Below, piece after piece: positions 6,008 through 11,149 of a DNA stretch of 13,492 bases. A program made the translations under genes and the position numbers. The stretch comes from JBBTVP01 sp038063175 (GTDB taxonomy: Bacteria; Patescibacteriota; Minisyncoccia; UBA6257; 1-14-0-10-40-38). The notes under the pieces were generated by a model. That model saw nothing but the letters and a program-made list of their open reading frames with translations. It was not told the DNA's origin and searched no databases. The DNA lies in NCBI GenBank assembly GCA_038063175.1, contig JBBTVP010000052.1:1-13492 (forward strand), in the 5' to 3' direction. How positions within the stretch are numbered: position 1 is the first letter of the stretch; each line of letters starts with the position of its first letter.

Positions 6008-7063
6008 CTAGAACTGGTTAATGAACCTTAAATCGCCCGAGCGGAAAAGACGGATATCGGGAATTTTGTACTTCACCATTGCGAGACGTTCCAATCCTAT
6101 ACCGAATGCAAATCCCTGCCATTCTTCTGGATTGTAGCGGGCATTTCTGAATACATTCGGATGTACCATGCCAGCGCCCATCATCTCGAGCCATCGTCCT
6201 TTTTGTCCAGAGTTCGTCGAGGGAAGCATTACATCCACCTCAATTCCCGGCTCCACGAATGGAAAATAACTCGGTCGGTAGCGGAATTCAATTTTTTTCT
6301 TAAAAAAGTGGTTAAAAAAAGTTTCGATGACGTACTTGAGGTTCGCCATGGAGATATCACGTCCTACCATAAGCCCCTCGAACTGACCAAAATTCATCTC
6401 GTGAGTTGCATCGGTTGCTTCATATCGGTACGCGATCCCCGGCACTAGAATCTGGAACGGCGGCTCATGACGTTCCATATAGCGGATTTGCATCGGGGAG
6501 GTGTGGGTGCGGAGCAATTTACGATGTCCAATTGACGATTTACTATTTTTTTTCTTGTCTATTGTATCTTGTGAATTGTGATTTGCTTTGAGCCAGAACG
6601 TATCCCACATATCCCGCGCGGGATGGTTCGGGGGAACATTTAATGCGTCGAAGTTGTAGTGCTCGGTTTCTATCTCCGGACCTTCAACTACCGAGAAGTT
6701 CATGAGCCGGAAAATCCGGATTACCTCGTCTTGAACCAACGTGAGCGGATGGAGGTGCCCCCGCTCGATTTTCACCCCCGGCCGAGTAAGATCAAGATCG
6801 CTCTCAAGCGAGGAAAGCGACTGAAATTCTTTTAGTTTCCCCGCAACCGCTTCCTCGATTTCCGTACGGAGCGCGTTTGCCTCTGCACCAACCTTCGCAC
6901 GCTCTTCTACGGGCAAATCTTTAAGCGATCGCAAAATTTTCGTAAGTGATCCCCGTTCCCGCCCTAAAAAATCGAGGCGAAGCTCCTCGAGCGATTTTGT
7001 GCTAGTCACTTCACTCAACGCATTAAAAAATGATCGTTTCAGGTTGCTTACTTCGGTATCCAT
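6008..7063 (-). CDS. pheS: Phenylalanine--tRNA ligase alpha subunit, with in-frame repeat insert
   Basis: 351-aa catalytic alpha chain of phenylalanyl-tRNA synthetase. An N-terminal coiled-coil region (1-90) precedes the class II core. Motif 1/2 elements are NFDALNVPPNHPARDMWDTF (137-156) and LLRTHTSPMQIR (183-194), with QFEGLMVGRDIS (227-238) and SYFPFVEPGIEVDV. Motif 3 is GIGLERLAMVKYKIPDIR (321-338). Residues about 160-183, lying between DTFWLK and LLRTHTSP, are a hydrophilic N/S/K/D-rich insert. The equivalent spot in Bacillus subtilis PheS holds only a few residues. The insert is encoded by ten heptads in register, so a repeat array has been absorbed into the gene without breaking the frame. 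The ATG start follows an extended -10 promoter by about 10 nt, giving an almost leaderless mRNA. pheT follows in the same unit. Confidence 0.95.
   Translation of the reverse strand: MDTEVSNLKRSFFNALSEVTSTKSLEELRLDFLGRERGSLTKILRSLKDLPVEERAKVGAEANALRTEIEEAVAGKLKEFQSLSSLESDLDLTRPGVKIERGHLHPLTLVQDEVIRIFRLMNFSVVEGPEIETEHYNFDALNVPPNHPARDMWDTFWLKANHNSQDTIDKKKNSKSSIGHRKLLRTHTSPMQIRYMERHEPPFQILVPGIAYRYEATDATHEMNFGQFEGLMVGRDISMANLKYVIETFFNHFFKKKIEFRYRPSYFPFVEPGIEVDVMLPSTNSGQKGRWLEMMGAGMVHPNVFRNARYNPEEWQGFAFGIGLERLAMVKYKIPDIRLFRSGDLRFINQF
6517..6586 (-). repeat. In-frame 70-nt heptad array inside pheS
   Basis: Ten consecutive 7-nt units run without slippage from 6517 to 6586. On the plus strand the left units are ATTTACG- and ATTGACG-like (6517, 6531, 6538) and the right units end in TTGT (TTCTTGT at 6552, GAATTGT at 6573). 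The reverse complement of the right half has the form AANNNAC and the left half RANNNAC, so the array is an inverted pair around a T-rich centre (6545-6551). It encodes residues about 160-183. Confidence 0.8.
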
Positions 7064-7072
7064 TGCTTTCGC

Positions 7073-7081
7073 ATTATATCA
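7073..7081 (-). promoter_or_regulatory. pheS-pheT extended -10 promoter
   Basis: Minus-strand TGATATAAT (7081-7073) is a perfect extended -10 element (TGnTATAAT). No good -35 is present, as expected for this class. The expected transcript start is at about 7066, three nucleotides before the pheS ATG at 7063, so the message is nearly leaderless. Confidence 0.7.
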
Positions 7082-7108
7082 AAATACTGGCCTAGCAGCA
7101 CTCGTAAG

Positions 7109-7136
7109 TTGATAAATGAATGTGGGTAAGTTATTC
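7109..7136 (+). promoter_or_regulatory. Possible promoter of small plus-strand gene
   Basis: TTGATA (7109-7114), 16-nt spacer, TTATTC (7131-7136). It is divergent from the pheS promoter. Between it and the start codon a TTCTC-GAAA-GAGAA hairpin (7165-7178) runs into the Shine-Dalgarno. Weak, from sequence alone. Confidence 0.35.
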
Positions 7137-7187
7137 TCGAAAAAGCTCGCCCTCTTACCTCTGTTTCTCGAAAGAGAAGGAAGTCGG

Positions 7188-7427
7188 ATGACAAAAAATA
7201 ACTTAGGGACGCCCGTAACTCTCCGTGACGATCTAGATGATCTACTCGCGCTCATGACCTGGATCTCGAGCGGTATTCTTGCAGGGTTCGCGGGGTGGAA
7301 AACCCTTGCGTACACCGAAAGCCAGGTGCTAGCTGTAATTGCTGCGGTTGGTACTGCAGCAATTTCTGTTTCCCTGTGGCACGCGTTCCAGATCCTGCTA
7401 CGGAGACTACCTCGTCAGTACCCTTGA
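7188..7427 (+). CDS. Small two-helix membrane protein, function unknown
   Basis: 79-aa protein, not recognised. I chose ATG 7188 because a clear Shine-Dalgarno (AGAAGGAAG, 7175-7183) precedes it; an in-frame ATG at 7116 would add 24 residues but has no ribosome site. An acidic N-terminus (TLRDDLDDLL) leads into two predicted transmembrane helices (about 23-42 and 47-70), and the C-terminus is basic (LLRRLPRQYP). It is convergent with atpC and divergent from pheS, one of only two plus-strand genes in the window, and is followed by its own terminator. The layout and a weak L-x-GFA-x-K match in helix 1 resemble the gene at 10374-10562, so the two may be distant relatives. No function is assigned. 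Confidence 0.65.
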   Translation: MTKNNLGTPVTLRDDLDDLLALMTWISSGILAGFAGWKTLAYTESQVLAVIAAVGTAAISVSLWHAFQILLRRLPRQYP

Positions 7428-7442
7428 TCCAAGAAGTAAGAA

Positions 7443-7482
7443 GAACCCACCTCTAACCTCGGTTATGTGGGTTCGATCTTTT
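7443..7482 (+). terminator. Terminator of the small plus-strand gene, possibly shared with atpC
   Basis: Perfect 8-bp stem GAACCCAC/GTGGGTTC (7443-7450, 7467-7474) around a 16-nt loop, CTCTAACCTCGGTTAT, followed by GATCTTTTAG. It lies between the convergent stops at 7427 and 7491. The minus-strand tail is pyrimidine-rich (TTCTTACTTCTT), so it may also stop atpC transcripts. The loop design matches the terminator at 10583-10626. Confidence 0.75.
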
Positions 7483-7490
7483 AGAAACTA

Positions 7491-7730
7491 CTATTTGAGG
7501 AGAATATTCACCTCTCCGCCAGGCCGCACCTCTACAAATCCGCTCTTCGATTCCACTACTTCTTCTTTGCCTTGGGTGTCGATCACGCGGATGTTTCCCG
7601 TGGCGAGCGGCGCGATGAGCGGCCGGTGATCATCGAGAATCGTGATTTCACCGGAAATTGTTTTCAGGTTTACGGAACGGCTTTCTTGCTCATAGACTGG
7701 TTTTCGAAGTGAGTAGATGTGAACAATCAT
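7491..7730 (-). CDS. atpC: F-type ATP synthase epsilon subunit (short form)
   Basis: 79-aa epsilon subunit of the F1 central stalk, joining gamma to the c-ring. Only the N-terminal beta-sandwich is present: an opening strand MIVHIYSLRKPVYEQ, then ISGEITILDDHRPLIAPLATG, where the family has a G-x-x-x-I/L-x-x-H-x-P-x-x-x-x-L-x-x-G pattern, and EVVESKSGFVEVRPGGEVNILL. The C-terminal helical domain of about 50 residues, which inhibits ATP hydrolysis in longer versions, is missing. The ORF ends cleanly at TAG, so this is a compact form and not a frameshift. It is the last gene of the atp unit, 57 nt after atpD across a heptad array, and has no Shine-Dalgarno. Confidence 0.88.
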   Translation of the reverse strand: MIVHIYSLRKPVYEQESRSVNLKTISGEITILDDHRPLIAPLATGNIRVIDTQGKEEVVESKSGFVEVRPGGEVNILLK

Positions 7731-7740
7731 TGGTTATTTA

Positions 7741-7798
7741 TTGAATGTTGAATGTGGAATGGGAAATTGCTTTTCAACATGTCACATTTAACTTTTAA
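7741..7798 (-). repeat. Inverted heptad array in the atpD-atpC gap
   Basis: On the plus strand units TTGAATG, TTGAATG and TGGAATG start at 7741, 7748 and 7755. From 7771 the reverse-complement type follows: TTTTCAA, CATGTCA, CATTTAA, CTTTTAA at 7771, 7778, 7785 and 7792. The two halves can pair. The right half overlaps the atpD stop codon (7788-7790) and its last three codons. Confidence 0.75.
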
Positions 7799-9155
7799 CC
7801 GTGCCAATGCCTCCCTTCATATAGAAGGATTCTTCAGGTAAAGCGTCGTGCCGACCCTCAAGAATTTCCTTAAACCCTTGGATCGTTTTTTCGCGCGACA
7901 CAAATTCACCTTTCAAACCGCTGAAGACTTCAGCAACGTGCATGGGCTGCGAGAGAAACCGCTGTACTTTTCGTGCGCGGGATACTGTAAGCTTGTCCGC
8001 TTCCGAAAGCTCCTCGAGTCCTAAGATCGCAATGATGTCCTGGAGTTCCTTGTATCGCTGGAGTACCCGTTGCACTTCCCGCGCAACTTCGTAGTGCTCT
8101 TTTCCCACAATTTTTGGCGTGAGGGCAGTCGAAGTGGAAGCAAGCGGATCAACTGCAGGATAGATTCCAATTTCAGTGAGCGATCGCGCGAGCACGATCG
8201 TGGAGTCCAAGTGACTGAACGTCGTTGCAGGAGCAGGATCGGTGATATCGTCCGCGGGAACGTAGATCGCCTGCACCGAGGTGATGGATCCCTTCGTGGT
8301 CGAGGTAATCCGTTCCTGGAGTTCACCCATTTCAGTTGCCAAGGTCGGCTGGTACCCTACCGCAGAAGGCATGCGCCCTAAGAGCGTTGAAACTTCGAGT
8401 CCTGCCTGCGAGAACCTAAAAATATTGTCTATAAAGAGAAGTACGTCTTTTCCTTCGCCGTCCCTGAAGTGCTCGGCCATCGTGAGCGCAGAGAGCGCAA
8501 CGCGGAGCCGCGCGCCCGGAACTTCGTTCATCTGCCCATAGACGAGCGCGGTTTTATTAAACACACCGGACTCATGCATTTCTTTGATGAGATCGTTTCC
8601 TTCACGGGAACGTTCACCGACACCGGCGAATACCGATACACCGCCGGATTCTTCGGCAACGTTTCTGATGAGCTCCATGAGGAGCACGGTTTTTCCAACA
8701 CCCGCTCCCCCGAAGAGACCGACTTTACCTCCCTTCACGAAAGGAGCGATGAGATCGATAACTTTGATTCCGGTTTCGAATACTTCAACTTTGCTCGACT
8801 GCTCTGTAAACTTCGGCGGCTGCCGGTGAATCGGAAGTCGTTTTTTAAATACTTTCTCCGGCTGGTTCATCGAGTGCCCCAGCACGTCAAAGACATTCCC
8901 AAGTACTTCCTGACCCACTGGCACCGAAATTGGTGCTCCCGTATCAGTTACCTCGTCTCCTCGGCGAAGACCGTCGGTTGAAGACATAGCGATCGCGCGA
9001 ATCCGGCCCGGCTCTAAATGTTTTGCAACCTCAACTACTACGATCCCCGTAGAACCATTTACTTCGAGCGCGTTTAAAAGCGACGGCATGGCAGATCCCT
9101 CGCCGAAATCAACGTCCAAAACCGGACCGATAACTTGAATAATTTTTCCTTTCAT
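7788..9155 (-). CDS. atpD: F-type ATP synthase beta subunit
   Basis: 455-aa catalytic beta subunit of F1. The N-terminal barrel (MKGKIIQVIGPVLDVDF) precedes the nucleotide-binding domain with Walker A GGAGVGKT (149-156), catalytic-base region GERSREGND (Glu181) and Walker B LLFIDNIFR (239-247). The C-terminal helical domain carries the DELSEED-like segment as LEELSEADK (about 393-401), then RARKVQRFLSQPMHVAEVFSG. All catalytic residues that I can locate are present, so the enzyme should work. The ATG at 9155 lies 8 nt after a 92-nt palindromic repeat that fills the gap to atpG; there is no Shine-Dalgarno. The last codons (V-K-S-stop) are part of the heptad array at the atpC boundary. Confidence 0.98.
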   Translation of the reverse strand: MKGKIIQVIGPVLDVDFGEGSAMPSLLNALEVNGSTGIVVVEVAKHLEPGRIRAIAMSSTDGLRRGDEVTDTGAPISVPVGQEVLGNVFDVLGHSMNQPEKVFKKRLPIHRQPPKFTEQSSKVEVFETGIKVIDLIAPFVKGGKVGLFGGAGVGKTVLLMELIRNVAEESGGVSVFAGVGERSREGNDLIKEMHESGVFNKTALVYGQMNEVPGARLRVALSALTMAEHFRDGEGKDVLLFIDNIFRFSQAGLEVSTLLGRMPSAVGYQPTLATEMGELQERITSTTKGSITSVQAIYVPADDITDPAPATTFSHLDSTIVLARSLTEIGIYPAVDPLASTSTALTPKIVGKEHYEVAREVQRVLQRYKELQDIIAILGLEELSEADKLTVSRARKVQRFLSQPMHVAEVFSGLKGEFVSREKTIQGFKEILEGRHDALPEESFYMKGGIGTVKS

Positions 9156-9163
9156 ATAGTGAG

Positions 9164-9255
9164 TGCGATGCTAATATACAAATTCATGCCAATAATACTA
9201 ATAGTTATGAACGCAATTCGCATAATTAGTATGCATTAGTATATTGGCATCGCAT
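9164..9255 (-). repeat. 92-nt imperfect palindrome between atpG and atpD (copy A)
   Basis: The outer arms TGCGATGCTAATATAC (9164-9179) and GTATATTGGCATCGCA (9239-9254) pair at 15 of 16 positions, with further internal pairing (ACTAAT / ATTAGT). The element fills the gap: it begins next to the atpG stop (9256) and ends 8 nt before the atpD ATG. It matches 12684-12774 at 39 of 41 left-arm and 37 of 40 right-arm positions; only the central 10-11 nt differ. Confidence 0.85.
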
Positions 9256-10236
9256 TTAGGTACGTAACGCTTCCGCTCCAGCCACGATTTCCGCGACCTC
9301 GCGGGTAATACTCGCCTGGCGGAGCTTATTGTACGTCAATGTGAGCGTCCCTTTCAACTCCTCCGCGTTCTCGGATGCATTTTTCATAGCGACCATCCGC
9401 GCCGAGTGCTCGGAAGCATTCGCCTCAAGCACAAGGTCGTACACCATGATACGAACGAGTTCCGGAGCAAGTGTATCAAGCACCGTCTGCGGATCGGGCT
9501 CAATAAGGTATTCGAAATCCCACTTAGCTTCAGCACCAGCCGCAAAACTCGCAACCGCATTCCCCGTCCCGGCAAAACGGCCGTATTCGGGCACGAGCTC
9601 CTTCAATGTTTCGCGAACTCTTTCATCGGAAATCGGAAGAACGTCCCTGACCACCACGTCCTGGCGAAGCGTAGTCCGGAAATGAGTAGAAACCACGGTT
9701 ACTCTATCCCACTGCTCTTCAAGAAATCCTTTCACGAGAAGATCCGCAAGCGGCACCACCTCTTCGGGCTCGATGAAATCTCCAAAATTTTTGAAAGACG
9801 CGTGAAGCTCATATCCTTTCCTATTGATAAATTCTTCGGCTTTTTTACCCACCGCGATAAAAATTACTTGTCGCTTGCTCGCCCCGTGGCGAAGCTGTTC
9901 GGGGTCGCTTGTCGCTTTTACCTCGTTTTCGATCCTCCGTTCAAACGCCCTAAACACATTCGTATTGAACGAACCGGCGAGCCCACGATCAGATGCGATA
10001 ACCACAATGGCGCGCTTCGCAACCGGACGCTCGTGCATAATCGCCGGAGTATATCCGGTGCGAATCGAAAGCTCACCCAAGATGCGGAGTGCCTCAAACG
10101 CGAATGGCCGCGAGAGAAGCGCGGTCTCCTGACTCCGGCGCATTTTAGTCGCCGAAACCATTTCCATCGCCTTTGTAATCTGGCGGGTGTTGGTTACTGC
10201 TTTTATTCTCCTTTTAATTTCCTGAATGGAAGCCAT
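9256..10236 (-). CDS. atpG: F-type ATP synthase gamma subunit
   Basis: 326-aa gamma subunit, the rotating shaft of F1. The N-terminal helix MASIQEIKRRIKAVTNTRQITKAMEMVSATKMRR (1-34) and C-terminal helix ARMVAMKNASENA...LTYNKLRQASITREVAEIVAGAEAL form the coiled-coil shaft. The central Rossmann-like domain shows ASDRGLAGSFNTNVF (81-95). It is about 35-40 residues longer than E. coli gamma (about 287 aa). One insert (about 108-122, ATSDPEQLRHGASKR) comes from a hairpin-forming repeat; another lies around GRFAGTGNAVASFAAGAEAKWDF. In a standard operon it would follow atpA directly; here hicB, hicA and an opposing gene lie between. No Shine-Dalgarno; a heptad array lies just upstream. How it is transcribed is unclear. 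Confidence 0.96.
   Translation of the reverse strand: MASIQEIKRRIKAVTNTRQITKAMEMVSATKMRRSQETALLSRPFAFEALRILGELSIRTGYTPAIMHERPVAKRAIVVIASDRGLAGSFNTNVFRAFERRIENEVKATSDPEQLRHGASKRQVIFIAVGKKAEEFINRKGYELHASFKNFGDFIEPEEVVPLADLLVKGFLEEQWDRVTVVSTHFRTTLRQDVVVRDVLPISDERVRETLKELVPEYGRFAGTGNAVASFAAGAEAKWDFEYLIEPDPQTVLDTLAPELVRIMVYDLVLEANASEHSARMVAMKNASENAEELKGTLTLTYNKLRQASITREVAEIVAGAEALRT
9867..9917 (-). repeat. Hairpin insert in atpG flanked by a 10-nt direct repeat
   Basis: CTTGTCGCTT occurs at 9867-9876 and 9908-9917, 41 nt apart. Between the copies CCCCG (9882-9886) pairs with CGGGG (9900-9904) around TGGCGAAGCTGTT. The interior CGCCCCGTGGCGA closely matches the hairpin at 3967-3980. It encodes an insert of about 11 residues in the gamma subunit. 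Since 41 is not a multiple of 3, this was not a single clean insertion of that length. Confidence 0.5.
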
Positions 10237-10250
10237 GGCTTAGGGAAAAG

Positions 10251-10292
10251 TTAAATGTTGAATGTTAAATGAAAAATGTGACATGTGGGAAG
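10251..10292. repeat. Tandem heptad array upstream of atpG
   Basis: Six units in register start at 10251, 10258, 10265, 10272, 10279 and 10286. They include TTAAATG (twice), TTGAATG, AAAAATG and TGACATG, the same words as at 7741-7798 and 5969-6003. There is a single orientation and no second arm nearby. On the minus strand it forms most of the 5' region of atpG. Confidence 0.75.
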
Positions 10293-10300
10293 GAAAAGTA

Positions 10301-10345
10301 GATTCTTTTTGAATCATTGACATTGTATATATAGTATGCTATGAT
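10301..10345 (+). promoter_or_regulatory. Strong promoter of the small plus-strand gene inside the atp operon
   Basis: TTGACA (10317-10322), 17-nt spacer and TATGAT (10340-10345): a perfect -35 and 5 of 6 in the -10. A perfect inverted repeat GATTC-TTTTT-GAATC (10301-10315) abuts the -35 and could be an operator. The expected start is at about 10352, giving a leader of about 22 nt with Shine-Dalgarno AAAGG (10363-10367). Confidence 0.8.
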
Positions 10346-10373
10346 GTTTTCGGCTCTTAAAGAAAGGTAAATC

Positions 10374-10562
10374 ATGGAGCAAGTAATCCGAATAGGTACA
10401 AGTGTCACGCTAGCGATGCTGAGCGGTTTTGCGATAAAGGCGTACTGCCTGAACTCTTCAACCACCTCAGTGTTCGTGCTCGTGATCGGCATCATTGGCT
10501 TCACTCTCGCCCTTGTTCATTTTCGCCTCGCATTTGCTCATCTTGTTGCTCGAGAAATTTGA
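10374..10562 (+). CDS. Small two-helix membrane protein, function unknown
   Basis: 62-aa protein, not recognised. Two predicted transmembrane helices (about 7-26, IGTSVTLAMLSGFAIKAYCL, and 31-53, TSVFVLVIGIIGFTLALVHF) are joined by a short polar turn (NSSTT), with little else. The gene has all its own signals: a near-consensus promoter, a Shine-Dalgarno AAAGG 6 nt before ATG, and an intrinsic terminator. It lies on the strand opposite to the atp genes, between atpG and hicA, divergent from atpG and convergent with hicA. Helix 1 L-SGFA-x-K resembles L-AGFA-x-x-K in the gene at 7188-7427, and the terminators of both share stem and loop design; relatedness is suggestive only. Given its place next to hicBA, a stress or mobile-cargo role is possible but not shown. 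Confidence 0.75.
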   Translation: MEQVIRIGTSVTLAMLSGFAIKAYCLNSSTTSVFVLVIGIIGFTLALVHFRLAFAHLVAREI

Positions 10563-10582
10563 GCGAAATGAACGTTCTCCCG

Positions 10583-10626
10583 AGACCCGCCTCTGGCTAC
10601 GGCTATGCGGGTCTTAAACTTTTTTA
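10583..10626 (+). terminator. Terminator of the small plus-strand gene, overlapping the hicA stop
   Basis: Perfect 8-bp stem AGACCCGC/GCGGGTCT (10583-10590, 10607-10614) with a 16-nt loop CTCTGGCTACGGCTAT, then TAAACTTTTTT. The T-tract reaches the hicA stop codon (10624-10626). The loop matches the terminator at 7443-7482 at 11 of 16 positions. The minus-strand side has no T-tract. Confidence 0.8.
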
Positions 10627-10851
10627 CAACAAATCCAGAAACTCCTCGACCGTGAGTTCGGCATCTTTCAGAATGGAGTGCGCAAGCTTTTTCTTAATTG
10701 TCTTTCCACGATGAATAGGAACGACGGTACGCGCACCCGATCCTGAATGGAAAAGTACCAGATGACTTCCCCTTTGCCGATCTTCTACAAAACCCGCTTT
10801 CTTCAACGCGCGAATAATCTGCCTTGCGGTTAGCGGCGGCAATTTTGGCAT
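10624..10851 (-). CDS. hicA: HicA family toxin (mRNA interferase)
   Basis: 75-aa HicA/YcfA-type toxin with a double-stranded-RNA-binding-like fold; the family cleaves mRNA without needing the ribosome. The N-terminal helix PLTARQIIRALKKAGF (6-21) is followed by the conserved RQRGSHLVLFH segment, with the catalytic histidine as His30 in G-S-H. The C-terminal VPIHRGKTIKKKLAHSILKDAELTVEEFLDLL (44-75) is also typical. The protein is full length with no missing key residue, so the toxin is probably active. It starts 4 nt after hicB, which implies co-translation, and would be transcribed with hicB and possibly with atpA. It ends tail-to-tail with the small plus-strand gene. Confidence 0.92.
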   Translation of the reverse strand: MPKLPPLTARQIIRALKKAGFVEDRQRGSHLVLFHSGSGARTVVPIHRGKTIKKKLAHSILKDAELTVEEFLDLL

Positions 10852-10855
10852 ACGC

Positions 10856-11110
10856 TTACCGTACAGAAGACACCGAAATCTTCACCATACCTTGAAACGC
10901 CCGAGTTTCTTCGGGAATATCCTCGCCGTGAATCGCGAGACTCTCAAGGTATGCTTCAATTGCCTCTTTTATATTTCGTTCCGCCTCCTCTAATGATTCT
11001 CCCTGCGTATGACATCCAGGCAACGCAGGAACGTGTGCCGCATACCCCCCCTCTTCTGCGGCATCATAGAATACACTGTATAAATAATTCTTTTTATTGA
11101 GCTTTGCCAT
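10856..11110 (-). CDS. hicB: HicB family antitoxin, short form without DNA-binding domain
   Basis: 84-aa HicB antitoxin with the partial RNase H-like fold that binds and blocks HicA. Diagnostic residues: YSVFYDAAEEGGYAAHVPALPGCHTQGESLEEA (11-43), then helix ERNIKEAIEAYLESL. The C-terminal 25 residues (HGEDIPEETRAFQGMVKISV) contain no helix-turn-helix or ribbon-helix-helix, unlike many HicB proteins, so DNA-binding autoregulation is unlikely. Gene order is hicB then hicA, 4 nt apart. The start lies 38 nt after atpA, so the pair probably rides on the atp transcript. A candidate own promoter or operator lies at 11111-11149 but is weak. Confidence 0.92.
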   Translation of the reverse strand: MAKLNKKNYLYSVFYDAAEEGGYAAHVPALPGCHTQGESLEEAERNIKEAIEAYLESLAIHGEDIPEETRAFQGMVKISVSSVR

Positions 11111-11122
11111 ATATAGATGATA

Positions 11123-11149
11123 ACGAGCGTTACGAGAAAATGCAACGCT
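11123..11149. repeat. Inverted repeat between atpA and hicB
   Basis: AGCGTT (11126-11131) and AACGCT (11144-11149) are inverted around 12 nt. ACGAG is directly repeated at 11123 and 11132, and GTAAC/GTTAT form a nested imperfect palindrome on the minus strand. It could be an operator or a weak hairpin after the atpA stop; there is no T-tract after it. Function unknown. Confidence 0.35.

Noticed and set aside
7116..7187. Longer start for the small plus-strand gene
   Set aside because: ATG 7116 has no Shine-Dalgarno and overlaps the putative promoter; ATG 7188 has a strong one.
9867..9917. Target-site duplication from a single transposition into atpG
   Set aside because: The repeat-to-repeat distance is 41 nt, which would shift the frame if inserted alone, while the gene remains open; the direct repeats may come from local word repetition.
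9406..10254. Long open frame antisense to atpG
   Set aside because: It lies wholly over a certain atpG gene, has no recognisable motifs and no ribosome site; it follows from codon bias of the real gene. The same applies to antisense frames over atpD, gyrB, pheT and rplK.
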